Positions 30,521-39,541 of a DNA stretch of 42,388 nucleotides are shown piece after piece; position 1 is the first letter of the stretch; each line of letters opens with the position of its first letter. The position numbers and the translations under genes were made by a program. The DNA comes from a virus, in the IMG/VR virus record IMGVR_UViG_3300030101_003966, positions 5,913 through 48,300 of that record. One strand, given 5' to 3'. The notes under the pieces are model-generated. The model searched no databases and was not told where the DNA came from. It saw only the letters and a list, made by a program, of their open reading frames with translations.

Positions 30521-31889
30521 CTGAAAGCTCTATTTTATTTTCTAAATTATTTAATACCATTTCATCTATAGTGTCTGTAGCAATAAGATCTATATATGTG
30601 ACTTGAGAAGTTTGACCATATCTATGAGCACGATCCTCGCTTTGTTGACGGACTTCCAAGTTATAAGAATTACTAAAATATATAACATACTTAGCAGCAG
30701 TAAGGGTAAGACCATAGCCACCAACAGTAGGGTTCCCAACAATGAAACGGCATCTGTCATCAGACTGAAAACTCTCAACAGCTTTGTTACGAAGAGCAAC
30801 TGAGTCTTTTCCGTATATCGAAACCACCGAATCTTTTCCATATACCTCTCCTAATTTTTTTTTTATCATTTCTATATTATGAACATAGTTTGCCCATATA
30901 ATACACTTGTCATCACTCTCCTCCAATATGTTCATTAATTCTTTTAACTTTGCATTAGTTTTAAAATCTACAATTTTACCATCATTAGTTTTAAGAAAAC
31001 CATTAGCAACTTGTTGTAATTTTAATAACTCCGTTAATTTATTATTGTATGAAACTTCATCATCTTTTAACACAATCAAAGCAGTAGCTTTTAATTTTTC
31101 GTAAGCAATTCTTTGTTCATCCGGTAATTCAATATGTCTTTGTACATACATTTTTTCAGGTAAATCAAGGCAATCTTTTTTTCTAACCCTAAAAGAAAAA
31201 GCCTTAAGTTTATACTCTAACTCCTCTAAATTGATATAATATTTAGGAATTTGAATGTTGTAGCCACCCCTTTCAATACTGTACATAACAGCATATTTAG
31301 ATTTAAAAACAGTATAGTTTTCATAACCTAGTAATTTTTTATCTAGAAAAGCACATTGAGAAAATAAATCTAAAGGAGATTTTGTTATAGGAGATCCTGT
31401 TAAAATTCTTTTAAAACGAGCTAATTGCCCTAATTTTATTATAGCTTTTGTTCTTGAAGCTTTTAAATTCTTTATAGAAGTGCTTTCATCTAATATTACC
31501 ATACTTCTCATGCCATGTTTTAATAACTTATATTCAAGCCATTTTTTTCCAGATGCATGTGATAATGCTTCTACATTCATTAAAATAAATGTTAATTTTT
31601 TTGGATCTAACTTAAATGTTTTATCTTTAGTAACTTTCCAAATATAAATATTAGTTTCCTCTGGACAATGAAAATCTATTTCTTTTTTCCAATTTTGATA
31701 CACAGAATTAGGTGCTATTACAAAAGCAAAATCAATTCTTTGTTCTTGATATAAGTAAGCAGCATTATCGATAGCAACCTTTGTCTTACCAGTTCCCATT
31801 TCCATAAAATAGGCAAAGTTATAAGGTTTGGCCCCTTCTATTAATGATTGTCTTTGATGCTTAAAAGGTTTTGTTTTATAATTGTACAC
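30483..31889 (-). CDS. SNF2-family DNA helicase
   Basis: 468 aa on the reverse strand with a GTG start. SNF2 motifs in order: Q-like FKHQ (9-12), I MEMGTGKTKVAI (29-40), Ia VIAPNSVYQNWKKE, II ILDESTSIKN, III LTGSPI, IV CIIWANYVHNIEMIKKKL, V NPTVGGYGLTLTAA and VI RQQSEDRAHRYGQTSQV. The domain spans almost the whole protein, as in phage Snf2-like helicases used in replication or recombination. It faces all other replication genes; its 3' end overlaps the methyltransferase gene by 38 bases, so the two transcripts would form an antisense pair. Confidence 0.92.
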   Translation of the reverse strand: MYNYKTKPFKHQRQSLIEGAKPYNFAYFMEMGTGKTKVAIDNAAYLYQEQRIDFAFVIAPNSVYQNWKKEIDFHCPEETNIYIWKVTKDKTFKLDPKKLTFILMNVEALSHASGKKWLEYKLLKHGMRSMVILDESTSIKNLKASRTKAIIKLGQLARFKRILTGSPITKSPLDLFSQCAFLDKKLLGYENYTVFKSKYAVMYSIERGGYNIQIPKYYINLEELEYKLKAFSFRVRKKDCLDLPEKMYVQRHIELPDEQRIAYEKLKATALIVLKDDEVSYNNKLTELLKLQQVANGFLKTNDGKIVDFKTNAKLKELMNILEESDDKCIIWANYVHNIEMIKKKLGEVYGKDSVVSIYGKDSVALRNKAVESFQSDDRCRFIVGNPTVGGYGLTLTAAKYVIYFSNSYNLEVRQQSEDRAHRYGQTSQVTYIDLIATDTIDEMVLNNLENKIELSAKTLGEQVQKWL

Positions 31890-31962
31890 GCAAGGTTATT
31901 TAAATTATTTATTTGCATAAATCAAATTAATAATATATTGATTCACGCACAAGGAGGTTCTT

Positions 31963-32508
31963 ATGGACTTAGAAGCAGAATCTATCATTACGATAGATAC
32001 TGGCATGTCAACTGACATAGCCGAATCTTGCAATAAGTTATTGGAAACTCAGAAAAAAATATTAACGACTGAAGAAGAACTTAAAAAGTTAAAGGACGTT
32101 GAAACAACCCTTTCTGAGCAAACAATTCCAAACTTAATGCAACAAGCTGGTGTATCTCTGCTAAAATTAGCAGACGGTACAGGGGTAGAGGTTAAACCAT
32201 TCTATTCAGCTAGAATACCAGCATCTAAAAGCGAAGAAGCTTTCAACTGGCTTAGAGAAAATGGCCATGGAGATTTAATTAAAAATCAAGTCTCTTTGGA
32301 ATTTGGTATGAAGCAAGATAATGAAGCTAAATCAATTATAGAAGAGCTGAAAGCAAAAGGTCTACCAGTAAAACAGAAAACAACCGTACACCCAAGTAGT
32401 TTAAGAGGATTTGTTAGAGAACAAATTCAAGATTTGGGTAAGGATGTACCTGCAGAGCTGTTTGGAACTTATGTTGCAAATAAAACTAAAATAACCACGA
32501 AGGAATAA
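31963..32508 (+). CDS. Conserved replication-module protein, 181 aa
   Basis: It has the strongest Shine-Dalgarno of the region (AAGGAGGT, 5-6 bases before ATG). The N-terminal half is coiled coil (CNKLLETQKKILTTEEELKK); the second half is globular with GTGVEVKPFYSARIPASKSE, FNWLRENGHGDLIKNQVSLE and VHPSSLRGFVREQIQDLGKD. I know this as a conserved gene preceding SSB-like genes in many phages, without certain function. It is probably a DNA-binding or recombination mediator. It forms an operon with the genes downstream. Confidence 0.7.
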   Translation: MDLEAESIITIDTGMSTDIAESCNKLLETQKKILTTEEELKKLKDVETTLSEQTIPNLMQQAGVSLLKLADGTGVEVKPFYSARIPASKSEEAFNWLRENGHGDLIKNQVSLEFGMKQDNEAKSIIEELKAKGLPVKQKTTVHPSSLRGFVREQIQDLGKDVPAELFGTYVANKTKITTKE

Positions 32509-32509
32509 C

Positions 32510-33328
32510 ATGTTGACTAAAGAAAAAGCGATGACGACTAAAAAAGATAACCTTCCATCTCAAATTAATTTAGAACAGATGGCAGGGCAAGGTCAAGAGT
32601 TTGTGACAGCTCGAGATCAAAAACTACCAATCCTAAAAATATTATATGCTAACTCACCTGTTTTAGATGAAACAGATGGTAAGTATGTTGAAACTGCTAA
32701 ACAGGGAGACATATGGAGTGAAACATCTGGTAAGGTTTGGAAAGGTAAAAAAGGACTAATAGTAGTACCTTGTCTTTACATAAATACTTTTAATGAGTGG
32801 AAAGATAAAGGCGACAGTCCAGGAAGACCAGTAAACATACATACTGATCCTGCAATCATGTCACAAACTACTAGAGGTGCAGATAACAAAGACCGACTAG
32901 AAAACGGAAACTACGTTGAAGATACAGGTAATCATTTTGTTTATATATTGGATGAAAATTATAATCCAATGGAACAAGCTCTGATTACTATGAAATCTAC
33001 ACAAAAGAAAAAATCTAAGACGTGGAATTCTATGATTATGTCAAGAAGAACACAAGGTAAGAATGGCATGTTCAATCCACCGTCTTGGTCTACTGCATAT
33101 AAACTAACAACTACTAAAGAATCAAACTCACAAAATTCTTGGTATGGTTGGGTTGTTGACTTTGATAAGTTTTTAAATACACAAGAAAATTTAAAAACAC
33201 TTGAAACAACACAAGCATTTTATCAAAGTGCAATGAAGAGTGATATTTTTGGTAAAGTAAATTTTGCCGATGAAAATCAAGCTGCAGGAAATAAAAGTAA
33301 CGAAGAGAAAACTGGCGTTCCGTTTTAA
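32510..33328 (+). CDS. Single-stranded DNA-binding-like protein
   Basis: 272 aa. Start ATG 32510 follows AAGGA; ATG 32531 is also possible. The central part is beta-rich (KGKKGLIVVPCLYINTFNEW; HFVYILDENYNPMEQALITM) and could be an OB fold. The C-terminus is acidic/polar and ends in GVPF, similar to the IPF tip of bacterial SSB, which recruits partner proteins. It lies between a probable mediator and the primase, as SSB genes do in podoviruses. Assignment rests on context and tail, not on a full family match. Confidence 0.62.
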   Translation: MLTKEKAMTTKKDNLPSQINLEQMAGQGQEFVTARDQKLPILKILYANSPVLDETDGKYVETAKQGDIWSETSGKVWKGKKGLIVVPCLYINTFNEWKDKGDSPGRPVNIHTDPAIMSQTTRGADNKDRLENGNYVEDTGNHFVYILDENYNPMEQALITMKSTQKKKSKTWNSMIMSRRTQGKNGMFNPPSWSTAYKLTTTKESNSQNSWYGWVVDFDKFLNTQENLKTLETTQAFYQSAMKSDIFGKVNFADENQAAGNKSNEEKTGVPF

Positions 33329-33336
33329 TATTTTTT

Positions 33337-34872
33337 ATGGAGGAGCAACTCTTAAAAATATTTGAGGGAAATTCTGAACTGTTCATCACTACCTCTCTTA
33401 CCGGAGAGGTAGATGAACGGGGTAAGACAGTAGGACAAACAATCACGGTTCACGAACCAGTCACTCTTAAAATTTGGAAAGACCATTTAGACGGTACAAA
33501 ACGAATTGGCATTAAACCTGAAAAAGAAAATAAATGTAGATGGGGCTGCATAGATGTAGATCCACATAATTATAAAAATTATAATCAAAAAAAAATTGTA
33601 GATATAATAAAAGAATTTAATCTTCCTTTAATTCCAACAAGATCAAAGTCAGGAGGTTTACACCTTTTTTTATTTTTAAATGATTGGTATCCAGTAAAAG
33701 ATATTTTAAAAAAATTACATCAATGGAATAACGATTTTTTTCAAGCTCAAGAAATTTTTCCTATGAATAAGTGTTTAAACATGCCTTACTTTAATATGAA
33801 TGCCACTACAGAATTTGCTTACACGGATGAAAATACACCTGTAATGATTGGAACATTTTTAGATTTAATAAAGAAAAAAACTTTATCTTTAGAACAATTG
33901 AATAAAATTAAAGTAAAAGAATATGAACCTGAAAGCGATTGGAAACAATATCCTCCATGTTGTCAAAAAATGATAAGCGAAAAATGGTCAGGTAATCATA
34001 GAAATGATTTGTTGTTTAACATAGGTGTTCTAGAAATGAGAAAGGCAGATGGTAATCTTTCAAAAAAAGAAATTACTCATATTCTGTTAGAAAGAAATAA
34101 AGAAGTTTTTACGACACCTTTAGATGAAAAAGAAGTTGTAAATACTGTGGCTAATTCAGTTAGTAAAAAAAATTATAACTTAAGATGTAATACCCCTTTA
34201 TGTGATAAAGATAAATGCAAGTTTAGAAAGTTAGGTATTGGATCACAAGTTCCTGATTTAATTGATGATTTTGAACAAATTGAATTTATTAGAAGCACAA
34301 AATCAATTGAATATTCTTTTGTATTTCAAGGAGAAAAGATCATTATTGGTCCTGAAGATATGAAAGATGAAAAGTCTTTTAGAGTTAAATTATTAAGATA
34401 CGGTATTTATTGGATAACTTTACCTAAACCTAGATCAGGCCCATCACCATTTGAGATGCTTATGTCTACTATTGTTAGACAAGCCGTTGAAAACGAAAAA
34501 ATGAAATTTGAAGATACATTAGGTGAAGAAAAATATAATTTTCTTAAAAAGTTTTTTGAAAGCCATATTGAAGAAGATGACTTTGATAAACTGCAAGATA
34601 ACTATGTAGTTTTAGATTCTAAGACAAATCTTTGTTACTTTAAAAAAATTACTTTTGAAAAATTTTTAGGAAATAATAAAACATTTAAAAGTGCAGCAGA
34701 AGCTATGCATCTGTTAGGATGTGAAAGAATAGATTATCATGAGGGCGTAAAAAATGTATGGTCTGTAGAAATGCCTAAGTTTGTAGATTATAAGAAGACA
34801 GAAAAAAAAGTAAGTAAAAAAACAGTATCGGAGATGGATGACGAATTCCACACAGGAAAGTTTAGAACTTAA
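33337..34872 (+). CDS. Archaeo-eukaryotic-type primase (AEP) with Cys-rich PriL-like region
   Basis: 511 aa. AEP catalytic motifs are CIDVDPHN (D73, D75) and SKSGGLHLFLF (S105-x3-H109 with GG). After this core comes YPPCCQKMI (C208, C209), a helical part (NDLLFNIGVLEMRKADG) and then C284, C289 and C294 in RCNTPLCDKDKCKF. The PPC...C...C arrangement resembles the Fe-S domain of the large primase subunit PriL, so one protein may carry both subunit functions. The C-terminal third (300-511) is not recognised. It overlaps the helicase gene downstream by 35 bases. Role: primer synthesis for the polymerase at 36889. Confidence 0.82.
   Translation: MEEQLLKIFEGNSELFITTSLTGEVDERGKTVGQTITVHEPVTLKIWKDHLDGTKRIGIKPEKENKCRWGCIDVDPHNYKNYNQKKIVDIIKEFNLPLIPTRSKSGGLHLFLFLNDWYPVKDILKKLHQWNNDFFQAQEIFPMNKCLNMPYFNMNATTEFAYTDENTPVMIGTFLDLIKKKTLSLEQLNKIKVKEYEPESDWKQYPPCCQKMISEKWSGNHRNDLLFNIGVLEMRKADGNLSKKEITHILLERNKEVFTTPLDEKEVVNTVANSVSKKNYNLRCNTPLCDKDKCKFRKLGIGSQVPDLIDDFEQIEFIRSTKSIEYSFVFQGEKIIIGPEDMKDEKSFRVKLLRYGIYWITLPKPRSGPSPFEMLMSTIVRQAVENEKMKFEDTLGEEKYNFLKKFFESHIEEDDFDKLQDNYVVLDSKTNLCYFKKITFEKFLGNNKTFKSAAEAMHLLGCERIDYHEGVKNVWSVEMPKFVDYKKTEKKVSKKTVSEMDDEFHTGKFRT
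33381..33418 (+). other. Long intragenic inverted repeat at the start of the primase gene
   Basis: GTTCATC (33381-33387) pairs with GATGAAC (33412-33418), and TACCTCTC (33390-33397) with GAGAGGTA (33404-33411). A two-base bulge (AC) on the left arm and a 6-base loop complete it. The 15 base pairs span codons 15-28. In this AT-rich genome such a hairpin is rare inside a gene. Confidence 0.75.
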
Positions 34873-36481
34873 AATATTAAAAGATCTATATCATAAAACA
34901 ATAAAAATCTTTGGTCCACCAGGTACAGGTAAAACATATACCTTAATAGAAAAAGTCTTAAAAGGTTATTTAAGAAAAGGTATAAGGCCAAATGAGATCG
35001 CATATTTGTCTTTTACAAATAAAGCTGTAAATACTGCAGTATCAAGAGCTCTAGAATCTTTTCCACAATATAATGCAGACGACTTTTCTAGATTTAAAAC
35101 TTTACATACTTATTGTAGAAGATACTTTCCTGAAGAAGTGTTTGATCCTAAAGATTGCACAATAGATTTTGCATTACAAACTAAGGTAATTAAAACCAGT
35201 GATAAAAGATTAGCAGATGATAATTTTATGTATAAAGATTGGTCACTTGGTGTTTACAGTAAAGCAAGAAATTTATTAATCAAACCAGAGGAAGCTTATA
35301 AGTTAGAAAGTTATAAAAGAGATTCTCTTACCGTGTTTCTAAGAAAGATAAGCACTTATGAGCATTATAAGACTGGTGGTGGGGAGAGATCATTTATCGA
35401 CTTTGACGATATGATAGAACGAGCAATAAAAGAAATAGATTTTCCATCACTAAAAGTTTTAATATTAGATGAAGCTCAAGATTGCACACCATTACAATGG
35501 TCAGTCATTTACAAAATGGCTCCGAAAGTTAAAAGAATTTATTTAGCAGGAGACGATGATCAAGCAATATATAAATGGAATGGGGCTGATCCAAAATATT
35601 TTACAAAATTTTTTCCAGGTAGAAAAGTAAAGTTAAGAAGAACTCGCAGATTTGGAGAAGCAATACATAGATTTTCTCAAATTATTCGAAGAGGTATAAG
35701 TGATAGTGAAGAAAAAGAATATTTAGCTGGGGGTACAAAAGGTTTAGTTAAAGCTTATTTATCATTTAAAGAAATACCTTTTGAGAAATTTGATGAAGAT
35801 TGGTACATTCTTGGAAGAATAAATGAAACTGTAAATCAATTAAGAATGTTAGCAAAAGATGCAGGATTATATTTTAAAGACAATAAAGGTACAAAATGTT
35901 TTGATCAAAAGCAATGGGAGTCTATTAAAGCTTGGACTGCTATATCTAATGGAAAAAAAATAGATAAGAAGGCTGCACGTAATATGTATAAACACATAAG
36001 AGAACTTGAAGACCCGGCATATAGATTAGATAAATTTTGGAGAGCTGAACCTGATTTCAAAGAGTATGATTTCCAAGCGTTAAAAGAATGGTGTGGTTTA
36101 ACATTAGACAATACAGAAAAAAATAAACCTTGGTATTGGATATTAAGAAGAAATTTTAAACCAAGGCAAGTAAGGCACTTTATTAGATTGCTAAGGAGAT
36201 ATGGTCAAAAAGAATTAGATAAAGATCCATTAATTACTATAGATACAATACACTCAGTAAAAGGTGGAGAAGCGAATCACGTTGTATTGTATGGTAAGGG
36301 TAATTATCCATCTGATTTTGGAAATAAAAATAATCAAGAAAAAAGTGACGAACGTAAGGTTTGGTATACAGGTGCAACTAGAGCAAGAAAAACTTTACAT
36401 TTGTTAAGATCTGATTATAAGTTTAATTATCCAATTGGACAAGATTATTTAATTTATGTGCAGGAGAAAAATGACAAATAA
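34838..36481 (+). CDS. UvrD/Rep-like superfamily 1 helicase
   Basis: 547 aa. Motifs: I GPPGTGKTYT (26-35), Ia YLSFTNKAVNTAVSRA, II LDEAQDCTPLQW (from about 210), III LAGDDDQAIYKWNGAD, IV RRTRRFGEAI, V IDTIHSVKGGEANHV and VI VWYTGATRARKTLHLL. All are intact. The family unwinds DNA 3' to 5'; T4 Dda-like 5' to 3' members are an alternative. It overlaps both its neighbours, so translation is coupled to primase and to the DUF3310 gene. Confidence 0.92.
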   Translation: MTNSTQESLELKILKDLYHKTIKIFGPPGTGKTYTLIEKVLKGYLRKGIRPNEIAYLSFTNKAVNTAVSRALESFPQYNADDFSRFKTLHTYCRRYFPEEVFDPKDCTIDFALQTKVIKTSDKRLADDNFMYKDWSLGVYSKARNLLIKPEEAYKLESYKRDSLTVFLRKISTYEHYKTGGGERSFIDFDDMIERAIKEIDFPSLKVLILDEAQDCTPLQWSVIYKMAPKVKRIYLAGDDDQAIYKWNGADPKYFTKFFPGRKVKLRRTRRFGEAIHRFSQIIRRGISDSEEKEYLAGGTKGLVKAYLSFKEIPFEKFDEDWYILGRINETVNQLRMLAKDAGLYFKDNKGTKCFDQKQWESIKAWTAISNGKKIDKKAARNMYKHIRELEDPAYRLDKFWRAEPDFKEYDFQALKEWCGLTLDNTEKNKPWYWILRRNFKPRQVRHFIRLLRRYGQKELDKDPLITIDTIHSVKGGEANHVVLYGKGNYPSDFGNKNNQEKSDERKVWYTGATRARKTLHLLRSDYKFNYPIGQDYLIYVQEKNDK

Positions 36482-36734
36482 AAATATGTTTGACGAAGTA
36501 TTTCCTGATGGCAAACAAGTTGGAGGATCTCACTATAAAAAATTTGTGATTCAACCTTGGACTTTTATAAGAAAAAATAATTTAAACCCATTACAGTCTA
36601 ATATTATTAAATATATATGTAGATATCTTTTAAAGGGAGACCCTATACAAGACTTAGAAAAAATTAAACATTATTGTGATTTAGAAATACAATATCTTAA
36701 AGAAAGAAGAGATGGGAGAAAAGATAAAAATTAA
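36471..36734 (+). CDS. DUF3310 (SaV-like) protein
   Basis: 87 aa from ATG 36471, chosen because AGGAGA lies 3-8 bases upstream; an earlier ATG at 36456 lacks one. Conserved blocks: GGSHYKKFVIQPWTFI, SNIIKYICRYLLKGDP and DLEKIKHYCDLEIQYL, which together match DUF3310. These proteins are frequent beside phage replication genes and are nucleotide-kinase-like in some annotations, but no biochemical role is settled. Confidence 0.86.
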   Translation: MTNKNMFDEVFPDGKQVGGSHYKKFVIQPWTFIRKNNLNPLQSNIIKYICRYLLKGDPIQDLEKIKHYCDLEIQYLKERRDGRKDKN

Positions 36735-36888
36735 ATGTACTTTATGTGAAAAAAATGCAGTCATTATTGAAAACAAAATTTATTATTGTGGTAATTGTGC
36801 TGTTAAGCAGTTTATTGACAGGGTGCATAAAAGATTACGATATAAACCCGGGGACAACAATAGTAAGAATAATGCTTCAGGAATCTAA
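36712..36888 (+). CDS. Small zinc-ribbon protein, 58 aa
   Basis: Overlaps the DUF3310 gene by 23 bases and ends directly before the polymerase gene. Two CxxC knuckles are visible: KCTLCEKN (C9, C12) and YYCGNCAVKQF (C26, C29). This makes a zinc ribbon of the usual 15-20 residue spacing, followed by a basic helix (FIDRVHKRLRYK). It may bind DNA or another replication protein. Confidence 0.72.
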   Translation: MGEKIKIKCTLCEKNAVIIENKIYYCGNCAVKQFIDRVHKRLRYKPGDNNSKNNASGI

Positions 36889-38763
36889 ATGAGTAATGGA
36901 TTGCAGCTAACATTAACATTTAAAAAATCCATGTGGAATACACCAATTGAATACAAAGATTTATCACAGTTTAAAGAAATTGCTATTGATCTAGAAACTA
37001 GAGATGAAGGTTTAAATCAAAAACTAGGAGCTGGTTGGGCTTTAGGCAAAGGAGAAATTGTAGGTTTTGCAGTAGCGGTAGAGGGTTGGAAAGGTTATTT
37101 TCCATTTGGTCATTTGGGTGGTGGAAATATGATACCTGAACAAGTAAAAAAATATATGAAAGATGTATGTGCTTTACCTTCAACTAAAATTTTTCACAAT
37201 GCTCAATATGATGTAGGTTGGTTAGAAGCATCAGGTTTCACGGTTAACGGTCCCATAGTAGATACAATGATTGCAGCAGCACTTATAGACGAAAATAGAT
37301 TTTCTTATTCTCTAAATGCCTTATCAGTAGATTATTTAAATGAAATTAAAGCAGAGACAGAATTAAGAGAGGCTGCAGCAGCTCATGGTATAGATCCTAA
37401 AGCAGAAATGTGGAAACTACCAGCAGAACATGTAGGTTACTATGCAGAACAAGATGCAGAGCTTACATTAAAACTATGGCAAAGATTTAAACAGGAAATT
37501 GCAACACAAAGTCTAACTACTGTTTGGGAAATGGAGCAGCAACTGCTTCCGATGTTAATAAAAATGCGTCAACGAGGTGTGAGAGTGCAAGTGGAAAAAG
37601 CTGCAGAACTACAAAAAGAAATGAAGAACCAAGAAAAAGAAATATTACTGGCCATAAAAAAAGAATCAGGAATAGAAGTAGACATTTGGGCATCACGCCA
37701 GATTGCCAGAGCTTTTGACAAATTGAAGTTAGACTACCCACGTACCGAAAAAACAAAAGAACCTTCCTTTACACAAAATTGGTTGATTAATAATAAAAAC
37801 AAAATAGCACAACTTATTGTTAGTGCAAGGGAGATAAATAAATTTCATGGAACTTTTTTATCTTCTATTATGAAGTACCAGGTTAACGGCAGAATACATG
37901 GAGAGATAAATCAATTAAGGGGAGATAATGGTGGCACTGTTTCAGGAAGACTATCGATGTCTAATCCAAATCTTCAACAAGTACCTGCTAGAAATAAAGA
38001 TTTTGGTCCCAAAATAAGAAGTTTGTTTATACCTGAAGAAGGTTATAAGTGGGGAAGCTTTGATTATTCGCAACAAGAACCAAGAATGACAGTGCATTAT
38101 GCAGCATCTATTGGAGACGGTTATGAAGGGTCAAATGAATTAGTAGAAGCTTATCAGAATGCAAGTGCAGATTTTCATCAAACTGTAGCTGATCTTGTGG
38201 GTATTGAAAGAACTCAAGCAAAGACAATAGGTTTAGGTTTAATGTATGGTATGGGAAAAAATAAATTAGCAATTTCTCTTGGTGTATCAAAAGATGAGGC
38301 AGATGAATTAATAATTAAATATAACAAAAAAGTTCCGTTTGTTAAAAAACTATCTGATAGATGTAAATATGCAGCTGATGAAAAAGGTGTGATAAGAACT
38401 AAAAAAGGTAGGAAGTGTAGATTTGATTTATGGGAAACAAGAGATTTTGGTTTACATATAGCAGAAAAATATGAAGATGCAGTTGCTAAATATGGAAAAG
38501 ATAATATTAAAAGAGCTTATACATACAAAGCATTAAATAGATTAATTCAGGGATCCTCAGCAGATCAAACTAAACAATCTATGTTGGACTGTTATACTTC
38601 AGGTCACTTACCTATGTTACAAATTCATGATGAATTATGTTTTAATATAAAAGATGACGAACACGCAAAAGAAATTCAAAAAATAATGCAAAAAGCTATT
38701 GAGTTTAAAGTTCCAAGTGTAGTTGATTATGGGCTAGGGGAAAGTTGGGGAGATGCAAAATAA
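36889..38763 (+). CDS. polA: Family A DNA polymerase with 3'-5' exonuclease
   Basis: 624 aa, without the 5' nuclease domain. Exonuclease: IAIDLET (D34, E36), HNAQYDVG (D108), YAEQDAE (Y185, D189), all intact. Polymerase: SGRLSMSNPNLQQVPARN, motif A FDYSQQEPR (D392), motif B RTQAKTIGLGLMYGMG (R441, K445, Y453) and motif C IHDEL (H580, D581, E582). Leu449 lies where E. coli Pol I has Phe762. Motif A has Gln-Glu-Pro where Ile-Glu-Leu is usual; the catalytic Asp and Glu remain. It is the replicative polymerase of this phage. The homing-type endonuclease gene overlaps its 3' end. Confidence 0.95.
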   Translation: MSNGLQLTLTFKKSMWNTPIEYKDLSQFKEIAIDLETRDEGLNQKLGAGWALGKGEIVGFAVAVEGWKGYFPFGHLGGGNMIPEQVKKYMKDVCALPSTKIFHNAQYDVGWLEASGFTVNGPIVDTMIAAALIDENRFSYSLNALSVDYLNEIKAETELREAAAAHGIDPKAEMWKLPAEHVGYYAEQDAELTLKLWQRFKQEIATQSLTTVWEMEQQLLPMLIKMRQRGVRVQVEKAAELQKEMKNQEKEILLAIKKESGIEVDIWASRQIARAFDKLKLDYPRTEKTKEPSFTQNWLINNKNKIAQLIVSAREINKFHGTFLSSIMKYQVNGRIHGEINQLRGDNGGTVSGRLSMSNPNLQQVPARNKDFGPKIRSLFIPEEGYKWGSFDYSQQEPRMTVHYAASIGDGYEGSNELVEAYQNASADFHQTVADLVGIERTQAKTIGLGLMYGMGKNKLAISLGVSKDEADELIIKYNKKVPFVKKLSDRCKYAADEKGVIRTKKGRKCRFDLWETRDFGLHIAEKYEDAVAKYGKDNIKRAYTYKALNRLIQGSSADQTKQSMLDCYTSGHLPMLQIHDELCFNIKDDEHAKEIQKIMQKAIEFKVPSVVDYGLGESWGDAK

Positions 38764-39181
38764 AAATTTACCACATGATAATAAAGATTTAATTGCTTAT
38801 GCAGCAGGTCTATTTGATGGTGAGGGAAACATTAATTATGCACAATATAAGGTTAGGAAACCAAACGGTAAAATATATTTAAAGTGGAATATAGGTATGG
38901 AGATAGCAATGACTGATTTAGATTGTATAAAAAATTTTTATGATATTGTAAATGTCGGTACTATACATTTTAAAGGTATTGCAAAAGGTTCATTAAATAA
39001 AAAAGAACAATGGAGATGGAGATGTTCTCATCAAAAAGCTTTGTATCTTTCTAAATTATTTTTACCTTATTCTGTAAGTAAAAGAAAAAAATTATTAGAT
39101 ATAATAAATCATTATGAGTTTAAAAAGCCGACAGAAGCCCTAAGTAAAAAGTTTCCTTTTTTAAAACTTAAGAAAAATTAA
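38753..39181 (+). CDS. LAGLIDADG-type homing endonuclease
   Basis: 142 aa with one motif, YAAGLFDGEGNIN (16-28), the LAGLIDADG variant seen in free-standing enzymes; E24 is the likely metal-binding acid. One motif means it works as a dimer. The following region (LKWNIGMEIAMTDLDCIKNF; VGTIHFKG) agrees with the fold. It begins inside the last codons of the polymerase gene, an 11-base overlap. Polymerase genes are common targets of such selfish endonucleases, so it may cut polA alleles that lack it. Confidence 0.86.
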   Translation: MQNKNLPHDNKDLIAYAAGLFDGEGNINYAQYKVRKPNGKIYLKWNIGMEIAMTDLDCIKNFYDIVNVGTIHFKGIAKGSLNKKEQWRWRCSHQKALYLSKLFLPYSVSKRKKLLDIINHYEFKKPTEALSKKFPFLKLKKN

Positions 39182-39360
39182 CTAGCAACAGCTAAATTTT
39201 CTTGTACATCTTGATATTTGATCTGATTTCTTTTTGATCGAATATCTCTTTCAAGTTTTAACATATCAACTGTACAACCACCATTTGTTAAAAAATCAGT
39301 TGTCCAGTTTGTTTCAAGCTGCTTTAACTCTGTTAACAGCTCTATTTTTTTCGGACTCAT
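39178..39360 (-). CDS. Small reverse-strand protein, 60 aa
   Basis: I chose the start at 39360 over 39372 since GAGGAAC lies 5 bases upstream of it. The protein is helical and charged (PKKIELLTELKQLETNW; MLKLERDIRSKRNQIKYQ). Its stop overlaps that of the endonuclease gene by 3-4 bases, so the two genes converge with no terminator between them. It overlaps the next reverse gene by 47 bases. Confidence 0.6.
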   Translation of the reverse strand: MSPKKIELLTELKQLETNWTTDFLTNGGCTVDMLKLERDIRSKRNQIKYQDVQENLAVAS

Positions 39361-39541
39361 ATAGTTCCTCATAAGTTATGTGAACCCTAGTATTGCCGGT
39401 GAAACCATCTTCGATTATCTCAACCTTACCTTGGTCCACTTGTTCTGACAAATTTAATATCGCTTCAGTGCAGTCTGCAGCTTCAACAACATGGTCTAAT
39501 TGCTGCCCTCCCATACTAGCTCTTATACGATAAGCCGTCAT
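39314..39541 (-). CDS. Small reverse-strand protein, 75 aa
   Basis: A compact alpha/beta sequence: TAYRIRASMGGQQLDHVVEA, AILNLSEQVDQGKVEIIEDG and RVHITYEELYESEKNR. Strand-helix-strand order suggests a small folded domain. ATGA-type overlap (4 bases) with the gene before it supports an operon of four. No family recognised. Confidence 0.62.
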   Translation of the reverse strand: MTAYRIRASMGGQQLDHVVEAADCTEAILNLSEQVDQGKVEIIEDGFTGNTRVHITYEELYESEKNRAVNRVKAA

